DNA of 45,896 bases, from positions 1-45,896 of the forward strand of contig DASTUJ010000068.1 of the NCBI GenBank assembly GCA_035759705.1, written 5' to 3'. The position numbers and the translations under genes are program-made. A model generated the notes under the pieces. That model was not told the origin of the DNA. It ran no database searches and saw nothing but the letters and a program-made list of their open reading frames with translations. Positions 9,644 to 17,701 of this stretch are shown here, in pieces; the first letter of the stretch is position 1; each line of letters starts with the position of its first letter. The DNA comes from Actinomycetota bacterium (GTDB taxonomy: Bacteria; Actinomycetota; CADDZG01; JAHWKV01).

Positions 9644-10378
9644 GTGGAGGACTCTGAGATCCGGGCAGCCGTACAAACCCGTTATGCCGAGCTGGCGGTC
9701 GTGGCGGTAGACGGAGGGGTCAGCTGTTGCGGGGAGGGGAGCGATTGCTGTTTTGGTCCCTCCGGCTACGGGGAGGCCGACCTGGCCGCACTCCCGCAAC
9801 TGGCGGCGAACGCATCGCTCGGCTGCGGCAACCCGACTGCTATCGCCGAGCTCAGCGAGGGTGAGGTTGTGCTCGACCTCGGGTCGGGCGGCGGCATCGA
9901 CGTACTCCTGTCCGCAAGACGGGTGGGCGAGTCCGGGAAGGCGTACGGCCTGGACATGACCGACCAGATGCTCGACCTCGCCCGCCGCAACGCAGCCGAC
10001 GCCGGGGTGGGCAACGTCGAGTTCCTCAAGGGGCACATCGAGCACATCCCGCTTCCCGACGCGTCGGTGGACGTGGTGATCTCCAACTGCGTGATCAACC
10101 TTTCGTCGGACAAGGCGCAGGTCCTGGCCGAGGCCGCCCGGGTGCTTCGCCCCGGGGGCCGTTTTGCAGTGAGCGACGTTATTGCCGACGACGACATGGA
10201 CGAGGCGACCCGCCTGGACATGCAGCAGTGGACCGGCTGCGTGGCCGGGGCGCTGACCCGGTCCGAGTTCCTGGGCCACCTGGCCGCCGCCGGTCTGGTG
10301 GAGGCGGAGATCACGGAGACGCACCGGGTTCACTCGAGCGCAGGGTCGGCCATCATCCGGGCGCGCAAGCCGGCCTAG
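9644..10378 (+). CDS. arsM: Arsenite S-adenosylmethionine methyltransferase
   Basis: ArsM methylates As(III) with SAM to mono-, di- and trimethyl products, a detoxification step. This 244-residue protein has the SAM-binding motif VLDLGSGGGIDVL (residues about 76-88), an acidic DMTDQML, and LRPGGRF. The family's catalytic cysteines are present: an N-terminal SCCGEGSDCC cluster (28-36), then C61 (LGCGNP), C149 (SNCVIN) and C199 (TGCVAG). The GTG at 9644 has GAGGAGG just upstream; an open frame back to 9581 would cover the operator. Control by the divergent ArsR is expected. Confidence 0.95.
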   Translation: MEDSEIRAAVQTRYAELAVVAVDGGVSCCGEGSDCCFGPSGYGEADLAALPQLAANASLGCGNPTAIAELSEGEVVLDLGSGGGIDVLLSARRVGESGKAYGLDMTDQMLDLARRNAADAGVGNVEFLKGHIEHIPLPDASVDVVISNCVINLSSDKAQVLAEAARVLRPGGRFAVSDVIADDDMDEATRLDMQQWTGCVAGALTRSEFLGHLAAAGLVEAEITETHRVHSSAGSAIIRARKPA

Positions 10379-10403
10379 TGCCCTGTTGGCGGACAGGGCA
10401 CTA
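10376..10403 (+). terminator. Hairpin at the arsM stop codon
   Basis: A perfect 11-bp stem (10376-10386 with 10393-10403, six-base loop) begins at the TAG stop itself. It lacks a T-run, so termination is likely but not certain. Confidence 0.55.
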
Positions 10404-10475
10404 ATACGCTCCCGGAACCCACCCGGCGGCCTGCTAGCCTCTAGTTCCGAAATCGGTTTGGAACGGGGGGCAGGC

Positions 10476-10682
10476 ATGGGCACGCAAGAAGAGAAGGGCT
10501 TCGACTTCAACATCCCGGTCGTCGCCGACCGGCGCGAGTTCTTCGAGCAGGAAGCCGTGCTGTCGGACCCGCCGGGTGAGCTGGCCAACGACCTGGAACC
10601 GGAGGAGGTCGCCGAAAGCCTGAAGGCCATGAGGGAGTCGGCAGCCAAGCGCACCGCAGCCCCGGAGCCCGAATCGGAGTGA
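10476..10682 (+). CDS. Small acidic hypothetical protein
   Basis: A 68-residue soluble, acidic protein (many Glu and Asp, for example NDLEPEEVAESLKAM) with no cysteines or membrane segment. I do not recognise a family. ATG 10476 has a G-rich stretch (GGGGGG) five bases upstream. It is seven bases before the TSUP permease gene and probably co-transcribed with it. High-GC coding bias and tight spacing support a real gene. Confidence 0.6.
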   Translation: MGTQEEKGFDFNIPVVADRREFFEQEAVLSDPPGELANDLEPEEVAESLKAMRESAAKRTAAPEPESE

Positions 10683-10689
10683 AGCCGAA

Positions 10690-11457
10690 TTGACCGGCTG
10701 GGAGCAGGTCGCTGTGTTCTTCGGGGGCATGGCGGCGGGAGCAGTCAACACCATCGTCGGAGCCGGGTCCCTCATCACGTTTCCACTGCTGCTGGCCATC
10801 GGCTACCCGCCGGTGATCGCCAACGTCAGCAACACCGTCGGCCTGATACCCGGCTCGGTTTCCGGCGCCTTCGGCTACCGGCGGGAACTAGAGGGGCAGC
10901 GGCCCCGGCTCCTACGCCTGTGCGCTGCCGGGGGGCTGGGCGGCCTGTCCGGCGGGCTGATCCTTCTGGCCATGCCCGAGGCGGTTTTCGAGGGCGTGGT
11001 CCCGTTTCTGATCGCGCTTGCGTGCGTCCTCGTGCTGCTGCAGCCCGCGGTCGCCCGGCGGCTTGAGAACCGAACGTCGGCCCGGGAAGGACTGGCCAGG
11101 CCCGACGTGGGCGTCGGTCTGCTGGCGGGTGTCTACCTCGCCGGGATCTACGGCGGCTACTTCGGGGCCGCGCAGGGGGTGCTGCTGCTCGGCTTGCTCG
11201 GGATCGGGCTGAACGAACACCTCCAGCGGGTGAACGCCGCCAAGAACGTGATCGCCGCCACCGTCAACACCGTTCCTGCGGTGCTGTTCGTCCTGGTGGC
11301 CGACGTGTCCTGGCAGGTCGCCCTTCTGCTGGGTGCCGGGTCGGTGATCGGGGGCCAGGTCGGGGCCAAGGTTGGCCGGCGGATGCCCGCCGGGGTGCTC
11401 CGGGCGGCGGTCCTGGCGGTGGGAATTGTGGCGATCGTGAGGATTCTCGCGGGGTAG
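10690..11457 (+). CDS. TSUP (TauE/SafE) family permease
   Basis: A 255-residue membrane protein with seven or eight hydrophobic helices. The TSUP family moves sulfonates, sulfite, sulfoacetate or related small organic acids. The two repeated halves are recognisable: GMAAGAVNTIVGAGSLITFPLLL with ANVSNTVGLIPG near the N-terminus, and GVYLAGIYGGYFGAAQGVLLL with VNAAKNVIAATVN in the second half. Start is TTG 10690, with only a weak upstream GGAG. It follows the small acidic gene. No sulfur metabolism genes are nearby, so the substrate is open. Confidence 0.9.
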   Translation: MTGWEQVAVFFGGMAAGAVNTIVGAGSLITFPLLLAIGYPPVIANVSNTVGLIPGSVSGAFGYRRELEGQRPRLLRLCAAGGLGGLSGGLILLAMPEAVFEGVVPFLIALACVLVLLQPAVARRLENRTSAREGLARPDVGVGLLAGVYLAGIYGGYFGAAQGVLLLGLLGIGLNEHLQRVNAAKNVIAATVNTVPAVLFVLVADVSWQVALLLGAGSVIGGQVGAKVGRRMPAGVLRAAVLAVGIVAIVRILAG

Positions 11458-11563
11458 AAACGGGTCGTCGAAAATCGGTCGGACTGCAACTAAACCCCTG
11501 GTAACGTTGGTCCACGTCCTGCGATAGTTATCCGGCAGGGTCGAGCACATTTCAGGGGGGACT

Positions 11564-12346
11564 ATGAGCCTTAGAAGGACCGGACCGGCCGCGCCGGTCA
11601 GCAACGTCGAAGACCTGTTGAGCCGGGCGGCGGTCGTTGCCGTCGACGTGACGAAGGTCTACGGAGAGGGCGAAGCCGCGGTTCGGGCGCTGGACGGCGT
11701 CAGCCTGGTGGTTCCGAAGGGGACGTTCACGGCGATCATGGGCCCCTCGGGGTCCGGCAAGTCCACGCTTTTGCAGTGCCTGGCGGCATTGGACGACCTC
11801 ACGTCGGGCAAGGTTTTCATCGGCGGCGTCGAGATTTCGGGCCTGGACGAGAAGGAGCGCACGATTCTGCGCCGGGACAAGGTCGGCTTCATCTTTCAGG
11901 CGTTCAACCTGGTCCCCACCCTGAACGCCATGGAGAACATCTCCCTTCCCATGAACCTGGCCAAGCGCCCGCCGGACAAGAAGTGGATGGACTACCTGAT
12001 CAAAACAGTCGGGCTCGGGGACCGCCTGCACCACCTTCCCGGCGAGCTTTCCGGCGGCCAGCAGCAGCGGGTGGCCGCAGCCCGGGCCCTGGCGAGCCGG
12101 CCCGAGATCGTATTTGCCGACGAGCCGACCGGCAACCTCGACTCACGGCGTGGGCAGGAGATCCTGCAGTTCCTGAGGCGCACGGTCGACGAGTTCGGGC
12201 AGACCATCGTCATGGTCACCCACGACCCGTTCGCCGCCAGTGTGGCCGACCGGGTGGTGTTCCTGGCCGACGGCCGGGTGGTCGAGGAAATGATGGATCC
12301 CAAGGCGGACCAGATCCTGGACCTCATCAAAACCCTGGAGAGCTGA
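11564..12346 (+). CDS. ABC transporter ATP-binding protein, MacB/LolD type
   Basis: A 260-residue ATPase. Walker A is GPSGSGKST (residues 60-68), the Q-loop lies in FIFQAFNL, the signature is LSGGQQQR, and Walker B is IVFADEPTGNLDS; the H-loop follows in VMVTHD. The DEPTGNLDS form and TLNAMENISLPM stretch place it with MacB/LolD/FtsE mechanotransmission ATPases. Residues 1-22 are an extra leader. ATG 11564 has AGGGGGG upstream. It is followed after three bases by the permease gene, forming one exporter. Substrate unknown. Confidence 0.95.
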   Translation: MSLRRTGPAAPVSNVEDLLSRAAVVAVDVTKVYGEGEAAVRALDGVSLVVPKGTFTAIMGPSGSGKSTLLQCLAALDDLTSGKVFIGGVEISGLDEKERTILRRDKVGFIFQAFNLVPTLNAMENISLPMNLAKRPPDKKWMDYLIKTVGLGDRLHHLPGELSGGQQQRVAAARALASRPEIVFADEPTGNLDSRRGQEILQFLRRTVDEFGQTIVMVTHDPFAASVADRVVFLADGRVVEEMMDPKADQILDLIKTLES

Positions 12347-12349
12347 CCC

Positions 12350-14887
12350 GTGTGGAAGCTGACGATAAAAAACCTCAAGGCGCGCAAGCTGCGGCTGGCC
12401 ATGACCGCCCTGGCGGTGGTTCTCGGCGTAGGTTTCGTCGCCGGGACCTTTGTTCTCACCGACACGATGAACTCTGCTTTCGACAACCTGTTCAGCGACG
12501 TGAACGAGGGGCTGGACGTGATTGTTCGCTCCGAGAGCGAGTTCGAAAGCCAGCTGGGCGGATCCCGACAGCCCATACCGGACACCCTGATCGAGACGGT
12601 CCGCGGGGTCGACGGGGTCGACGCGGCCGCCGGCAACGTCGGGGGGTACGCCCAATTCGTCACCGAGGACGGCGAGGCGGTGACTACCGGAGGTGCGCCG
12701 ACGCTGGGAGCGAGCTGGTACGACGAACCGGAGGGGTCGGTCGTTATACGGGAGGGTGAGGCGCCCGTGGGCCCGGATCAGGTGGTGGCCGACGCAGCGA
12801 CGGCGGACAAGCATGGCTTCGAGGTGGGCGACCGGATCACCGTCATCACCCAGATCGCTCCCCGGGAGTTCGAGGTCACCGGCATCGCAGGCTTCGGCGA
12901 GGCGGACAACCTGGGCGGGGCCACGTTGGCGATCTTCGACCTGCCGACCGCGCAGGAGGTGTTCAACAAGCCGGGAGAGGTTGACAGCATCGACATCTCG
13001 GCCGAGAACGGCGTATCGGTTGTGGAGCTTAGGGAAAGCCTGGAGGAGGTTCTGCCGGACGGAGTCGAGGCGGCCGACGCGCAGGAGGTGGCGGCGGAGA
13101 TCTCCGGTGCCATCAAGGAGGGCCTCGGCTTCTTCAACACCGCTCTTCTTGTCTTCGCAGGAATCTCGCTGTTCGTGGGCGCCTTTTTGATCTTCAACAC
13201 GTTCTCGATCACCGTCGCCCAGCGGACCCGGGAGTTCGCACTGCTGAGGGCACTCGGGGCCAGCGGAAGGCAGGTGACCGGCGCCGTCTTCCTGGAGGCA
13301 CTGGTAATCGGCATCGTGGCGTCCGCCGCAGGAATTGCGGCCGGGTTCGGAATTGCCCTGGGTCTGCAGGCCCTGCTCAAGAGCTTCGGAATCGATCTTC
13401 CGTCGGAGGGACTAGTATTCCTGCCCCGTACCGGGATCGTCGGGGCGGTGCTCGGCATCTCGGTGACCATGATCTCGGCAATCGCTCCCGCCCGCCGTGC
13501 AGCGAAGATTTCGCCCATGGCGGCTATGCGCGAAAACGCCCCGAAGGCCGCCAGGTTCTCGCCGCGCCGTACCATCGCCGGCCTGGCGGTGACCTTGCTC
13601 GGTGTCGGGATCCTGTTTGCCGGACTTTTCGGCGACATCGGGGAGCCGGCTCAGCTCGTGGGCGCCGGGGCGTTCGTCACCTTCCTGGGGGTTGCCATCC
13701 TGACCCCGCTCTTTGCCGGGCCCCTGGCTAACCTGATCGGCTCGCCCATGCAGGTGCTTAGGATGCCCGGCAAGCTGGCCCGCCGTAACGCTGCCCGCAA
13801 TCCAAAGCGAACCGCGGCCACCGCCGCAGCCCTGATGATCGGCCTGGCGCTGGTTGCCCTGGTGAGCATCATGGGGTCGTCGATCAAGGATTCGACCAAC
13901 AAGGTGCTCGACGAGTCGCTGGAGGCGGACTTCACGGTCGCCACCGGGGGCTTTGCGCCCTCCTTCATCAGTCCCCAGGTTGCGTCCGACATCGCCAAGC
14001 TCCCGGAGGTGGACGTGACTGCCTCCATCCGCCTGGGCCAGTTTCGGCGGGAAGACGGCGGCTCCTCCTTCGTTGTGGGCGTGGATCCGGCGGGTCTCGA
14101 AGCAGTAACCGACATTGGTGTCACCGATGGCTCGCTGGCTTCGCTGGGCGAGGGAGAAATCTTCCTCTTTGCCGACGTCGCCGAGGAGTTGGAGCTGGAG
14201 GTGGGGGACACGTTCGTGATGGAGTTCGCAGCAACCGGCGAACAAGATCTGAAGATCGCGGGGTTGTTCGACAACAAATCCCTCGTACAGAGCGACTACG
14301 TGCTCGCCATCCCGACGTACGAGGCCCATTTCCCGGAGAAGGTCGACCTGCAGGTCTTCGTGAAGGTGGCCGACGGCGTGAAGCTCTCATCCGCCCGCAA
14401 CGCAATTGAGGGCGTACTCGAGGACTACCCGGCGCTGAATCTGGAGAACCAGACCGAGACGAAGGAAAAGCAAGCGACCCAGGTGAACCAGCTGCTCGGC
14501 ATGGTCACCGCCATGCTCGGCCTGGCGCTGGTCATCGCCCTGTTCGGCATCACGAACACGCTGGCCCTGTCCGTGTTCGAGCGGACGCGTGAGCTGGGCC
14601 TGCTGCGAGCGGTGGGCATGTCCCGGCGCCAGACGAGGAGGATGATTCGCTGGGAGGCGGTGATCATCTCAATCATCGGTGCGGTCCTCGGTCTGGCCAT
14701 AGGCCTTTTCTTCGGCTGGGCTCTGGTCAAGAGCCTGGAGAGCGAGGGAATTTCGGTGCTCACCATCCCTTATGGGCAGCTTCTGAGCTACGTGGGCCTT
14801 GCAGCTGCGGCCGGTGTGGTGGCTGCGTTCTTCCCTGCCCGGCGGGCGTCCCGGTTGAACGTGCTGGAGGCTATCTCCACCGAGTAG
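12350..14887 (+). CDS. ABC transporter permease with two FtsX domains
   Basis: An 845-residue permease. A first membrane helix (residues about 14-36) is followed by a large extracytoplasmic MacB-like domain, an FtsX domain (about 255-390) with LLRALGASGRQV, further helices (about 405-460), a second extracytoplasmic domain and a second FtsX domain (about 715-840) with LLRAVGMSRRQTRRMI. Two FtsX modules in one chain is the common actinobacterial arrangement, allowing one polypeptide to serve as both permease halves. GTG 12350 is three bases after the ATPase stop. Likely roles are lipid, lipoprotein or antibiotic handling at the membrane; no substrate evidence exists here. Confidence 0.95.
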   Translation: MWKLTIKNLKARKLRLAMTALAVVLGVGFVAGTFVLTDTMNSAFDNLFSDVNEGLDVIVRSESEFESQLGGSRQPIPDTLIETVRGVDGVDAAAGNVGGYAQFVTEDGEAVTTGGAPTLGASWYDEPEGSVVIREGEAPVGPDQVVADAATADKHGFEVGDRITVITQIAPREFEVTGIAGFGEADNLGGATLAIFDLPTAQEVFNKPGEVDSIDISAENGVSVVELRESLEEVLPDGVEAADAQEVAAEISGAIKEGLGFFNTALLVFAGISLFVGAFLIFNTFSITVAQRTREFALLRALGASGRQVTGAVFLEALVIGIVASAAGIAAGFGIALGLQALLKSFGIDLPSEGLVFLPRTGIVGAVLGISVTMISAIAPARRAAKISPMAAMRENAPKAARFSPRRTIAGLAVTLLGVGILFAGLFGDIGEPAQLVGAGAFVTFLGVAILTPLFAGPLANLIGSPMQVLRMPGKLARRNAARNPKRTAATAAALMIGLALVALVSIMGSSIKDSTNKVLDESLEADFTVATGGFAPSFISPQVASDIAKLPEVDVTASIRLGQFRREDGGSSFVVGVDPAGLEAVTDIGVTDGSLASLGEGEIFLFADVAEELELEVGDTFVMEFAATGEQDLKIAGLFDNKSLVQSDYVLAIPTYEAHFPEKVDLQVFVKVADGVKLSSARNAIEGVLEDYPALNLENQTETKEKQATQVNQLLGMVTAMLGLALVIALFGITNTLALSVFERTRELGLLRAVGMSRRQTRRMIRWEAVIISIIGAVLGLAIGLFFGWALVKSLESEGISVLTIPYGQLLSYVGLAAAAGVVAAFFPARRASRLNVLEAISTE

Positions 14888-14899
14888 CCGCATTCCGGT

Positions 14900-16300
14900 C
14901 TAGGACTGCTGGTACTCCGCGTAGTCCTTGTGATAGAGGCGGGGGGCGAGGTCGTTCTCCACCAGCAGTTTGTTCTCGACCAACTTGATGTTCAGCAGCT
15001 CCTCGGGCTCGGTCCAGAGACCTTTCTTTCGCGTGCTGGTCACGCCGTGACTTTTCTCGAGGAACCCTCCCGGCGCCGCCCCTCCCGAAACGCTCGCACC
15101 CCGGCGAAGGCGAAGGGCATGGCCCAGCTCGTGGCCCAGGGCGATAAACGTGGGACTAAGTCCCTCTCGTTTGGTGGTTGCAAGTACCCGGTTCTCCGAG
15201 TCCTTGTGCTCCTTTATGTAGGAGACAAGCGAGCCGGTTCCGGGGCCGAACCTGTATCGGGTACCGTCCGGAAGCTGCACGCCGGTCGCTTTCGAGCGCA
15301 CCGCCTTTTCGTAGGCAGCCAGGGCCTCGGGACTGTCGGGAAGATCCGTGAGCTCCTCGTCCTCGTCACCGGTCTTCTGCGGCGAGCCCTTCGAAGGATC
15401 GATTCCGGAGGCCTCCCAACTTCCGGCAGCGAAGGTGACACCACCCCACTTATCCGGCGGCGAAGCGGTTTTGCTACTGGGTGCGATGGTTATGTGCATC
15501 GAAGGATCACTCCCGCCTCGATTCGCCTCCCTGATCAGCTTCCTGCCTTGTTTGTGCTGTAGCAGCCGAGCCAGACTGGACAATGCCTTGGATCGAAAGC
15601 CCGCGTGCTGGCGTTTGGTGGGGGGCAGGGTGACGTGGCTCACCTGTTCTTCCGTTATCTTTAGATTTCCGGTGCCGGTGACGATGCTCTGCCAGAGTTG
15701 CAGGACCTCGGCCTTCTCCACGCTGCTTAGGCCCCTCTCGTCTATCGGAAGCTCGTCGGACTCTTCGCTAAGCCTCTGGATCTGCTTTTCGTGCTCCTCC
15801 TGGATTTCGTCGAGCAGTAGGAGGAGTAGTTTCGACTCGGGAGAATCCTTGATCTCTTGCGCGGCTGAATCCCGGAAGTGCCGATGAATCTCGTGCTGCA
15901 TCTCCGATAGCAGTTGGATTCGTTTTTGCCGCCGCTCTTTGCCCAGGTACTCGTATGGACCTATCGAGATTCCCCAGGTCGAGTGATACTCCTCGAGCAA
16001 TCCGGCAAGCATCAGCGCGGCTCCACCCTCAATTTGGGCGGGATATCCACGGATGAAGGCTGCGCTGCTCATTAAGCGCTGGATGGGCGGGAGCAACCCG
16101 CCGGGTTCTTTCGAGTTCCGCGCTGTCGACCCGTTGGATTTTGAAGTCGCGACCAGAGCCGACACGGCGCGGTTGCCCGCTGATCGCTGAAGGTCGAGAA
16201 GGGTCGCACCGTCGTGGATCCATGGCGGTCCGGAGGAGCGCCGGACGGCGGGGTTGGACGCCGGCGTTGTTTGAGGGGAAGCGACCTTCCCACGGTCCAT
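14900..16300 (-). CDS. LQR-GN motif protein with C-terminal HELGH (M91-like) metallopeptidase
   Basis: A 466-residue protein. Residues 35-48 carry LDLQRSAGNRAVSA, the motif found at the N-terminus of many cargo proteins of extracellular contractile injection systems and DUF4157 proteins. The middle is charged and helical. The C-terminal part has a zinc site HELGH (390-394) within FIALGHELGHALR, then PEELLNIKLVEN (about 432-443) with a candidate third ligand Glu, and LAPRLY (452-457). This pattern resembles NleD-type M91 peptidases. No signal peptide or membrane segment is seen. No injection-system structural genes are in the window. GC content looks lower than the neighbours', hinting at transfer. 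Start support at ATG 16300 is only fair. A secreted toxin or effector role is inferred. Confidence 0.75.
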   Translation of the reverse strand: MDRGKVASPQTTPASNPAVRRSSGPPWIHDGATLLDLQRSAGNRAVSALVATSKSNGSTARNSKEPGGLLPPIQRLMSSAAFIRGYPAQIEGGAALMLAGLLEEYHSTWGISIGPYEYLGKERRQKRIQLLSEMQHEIHRHFRDSAAQEIKDSPESKLLLLLLDEIQEEHEKQIQRLSEESDELPIDERGLSSVEKAEVLQLWQSIVTGTGNLKITEEQVSHVTLPPTKRQHAGFRSKALSSLARLLQHKQGRKLIREANRGGSDPSMHITIAPSSKTASPPDKWGGVTFAAGSWEASGIDPSKGSPQKTGDEDEELTDLPDSPEALAAYEKAVRSKATGVQLPDGTRYRFGPGTGSLVSYIKEHKDSENRVLATTKREGLSPTFIALGHELGHALRLRRGASVSGGAAPGGFLEKSHGVTSTRKKGLWTEPEELLNIKLVENKLLVENDLAPRLYHKDYAEYQQS

Positions 16301-16379
16301 GTTCTCGGGACTAACAGTCTTGCGCGTTGCCGGGCCTCCGTCCGGCCAGGGGCCATGGGCCGGATTGGCTAGTTTTGTA

Positions 16380-16402
16380 GGGTTGCCAAGTTAACGCAAC
16401 CC
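16380..16402. terminator. Short hairpin between convergent/tandem minus-strand genes
   Basis: GGGTTGC (16380-16386) pairs with GCAACCC (16396-16402) around a nine-base loop. It is downstream of the 16471-16812 gene and upstream of the LQR gene. No T-run, so termination is uncertain. The rest of 16301-16470 shows nothing further. Confidence 0.35.
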
Positions 16403-16470
16403 GATACCGGCAGGCAATCGCCGCCAGGCTTCAACCTGTTGACCCAACGGCCCGCGCTGCCATTTGACAG

Positions 16471-16812
16471 CTAGATGGCCGTGAACTTCGAGCCGGTGTG
16501 GCGCAGGCGTTTGCGCGCCTTCTCCAGGTCGTCCGGGGGAACGCACGGATACGAATCCATCGACCAGGGGTGCCAGCCGATCGCGCCGTAGTGCTCCCGG
16601 ATGAACGACTTGAGCTCGCCCCGGTGTTTGCCGCAGGCGTAGAGGGTTGCCCCGTAGATGCCGTTCCCGCTCCAGATGAGCCACTTCTCCGGGTACGCGT
16701 CGACCCACTGACCGAACCGGGCGTTCAGGAGTTGGCGTTCGATGCTTCCCTGCGTCAGCTTGTCCGGGGCGGCGGAGCAAATCTCACACTTGAAGAGCAG
16801 CCGTATCGACAT
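16471..16812 (-). CDS. Conserved hypothetical protein with CxxC
   Basis: A 113-residue soluble protein with CEIC near the N-terminus and a further YACGKHR, so a metal site with two to three cysteines and a histidine is possible. The segment WLIWSGNGIYGATLYACGKHRGEL followed by YGAIGWHPW has the look of a small conserved actinobacterial family that I cannot name. ATG 16812 has no ribosome binding site but is preceded at six bases by TAAGGT (16819-16824), consistent with leaderless expression. Confidence 0.72.
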   Translation of the reverse strand: MSIRLLFKCEICSAAPDKLTQGSIERQLLNARFGQWVDAYPEKWLIWSGNGIYGATLYACGKHRGELKSFIREHYGAIGWHPWSMDSYPCVPPDDLEKARKRLRHTGSKFTAI

Positions 16813-16818
16813 GGCGAC

Positions 16819-16824
16819 ACCTTA
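16819..16824 (-). promoter_or_regulatory. -10 hexamer for leaderless gene 16471-16812
   Basis: TAAGGT on the minus strand ends six bases before ATG 16812. No convincing -35. Confidence 0.45.
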
Positions 16825-16936
16825 GTCCTAGAGACCCGGCAAATACCAGGTCACCATGGTACCCCCGGCGGCCGGTTGACCCCCCGAGAACCCTCTTGCT
16901 TCAGGCGACTCCAAGGGTTGCCGGAACCCGCGCCGG

Positions 16937-17359
16937 CTAAACATTGGCTGCCGGCCCCCGGTTGGAATCGAGAAGGGCAATCAGCTTGCGGGGCGCCACG
17001 TGCCGGTAGGCCTCGGTGACTATCTCGGCAATCTCGTCCCAGTCCGTGGAGATGTCCAGCCGGACGCCCAGCCAGCCTCTCACCCCGACGTACGGGGGGA
17101 CGAAGAATCGTTCGGGCTCCGCCGAGACCATCTCCGCCTGTACCCCGTCCGGGGCGGCGCACCAGAAGGCCAGCCGGTCGTCGTGGTGGTGGTCGGCGTA
17201 CATGACGAAGGTCTTCTTGCCCCGGACGAACCAGGTCGGCTCGCCGTGGCTCAACCGCTCGGTTGCCTCCGGCATCGCGAGGCAGATCGAACGGAGACGT
17301 TCCAGCTGATCTTCGGCTGCCATAGAAACAGCATCGTCGTAGAGTGATGCGATGTCCAT
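16937..17359 (-). CDS. MmcQ/YjbR-family protein
   Basis: A protein of up to 140 residues with the MmcQ/YjbR (DUF419) layout: LRSICLAMPEATERLSHGEPTWFVRGKKTF, then an acidic/aromatic middle and GWLGVRLD near the C-terminal part. The fold is CyaY-like and may bind DNA; its biological role is poorly known. ATG 17359 has GAGAG upstream. An internal ATG at 17323 gives a 128-residue product that fits the family's usual N-terminus and would avoid an eight-base overlap with the divergent FMN-binding gene. Confidence 0.85.
   Translation of the reverse strand: MDIASLYDDAVSMAAEDQLERLRSICLAMPEATERLSHGEPTWFVRGKKTFVMYADHHHDDRLAFWCAAPDGVQAEMVSAEPERFFVPPYVGVRGWLGVRLDISTDWDEIAEIVTEAYRHVAPRKLIALLDSNRGPAANV
17340..17345 (+). 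promoter_or_regulatory. -10 hexamer for leaderless gene 17352-17699
   Basis: TAGAGT ends six bases before ATG 17352; there is no ribosome binding site. Confidence 0.45.
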
Positions 17360-17699
17360 CCCGGTCTCTCTCGGTGAGCTCCCAGAGCAGGTTGCCCGGT
17401 TCGGGTCGACCCCCTACCTGATCACCGTGGCGCCCGATTCAACCCCCCACGCCGCTTCGGTTGTGCTGGCCATGGAGGACGGGGTGCTGAAAGGCGGCTG
17501 CGGGCGTCAGACCGCCTCCAACATCAGGCAGAACGACGTTGTTGCCCTCCTCTGGCCGGCTCCGGCGCCGGGCCAGCACGCCCTGATCGTCGACGGGTGG
17601 GCGGATGTGCAGGGCCGCCCGGACGTTGGATTGGTGGTGGTGATCCAACCGTCCTCGGCGATCCTGCACATCACGTCCCGCCCGCTACAGACGAGCTAG
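17352..17699 (+). CDS. Pyridoxamine 5'-phosphate oxidase-like FMN-binding protein
   Basis: A 115-residue split-barrel protein. The opening YLITVAPDSTPHAASVVLAMEDGVL, then GCGRQTASNIRQNDVVALLWPAP and a C-terminal strand pair fit the PNPOx-like fold, used by many actinobacterial flavin or F420 proteins. The short length suggests a small single-domain member. The exact cofactor and substrate cannot be read from sequence. ATG 17352 is preceded by a -10-like box at leaderless distance. It is divergent from the MmcQ-like gene and convergent with the lysozyme-like gene. Confidence 0.75.
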   Translation: MSIPVSLGELPEQVARFGSTPYLITVAPDSTPHAASVVLAMEDGVLKGGCGRQTASNIRQNDVVALLWPAPAPGQHALIVDGWADVQGRPDVGLVVVIQPSSAILHITSRPLQTS

Positions 17700-17701
17700 T
17701 T

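Noticed and set aside
14900-16300. Complete contractile injection system locus
   Set aside because: No tube, sheath, baseplate or ATPase gene flanks the LQR protein; neighbours are an ABC exporter and small conserved genes.
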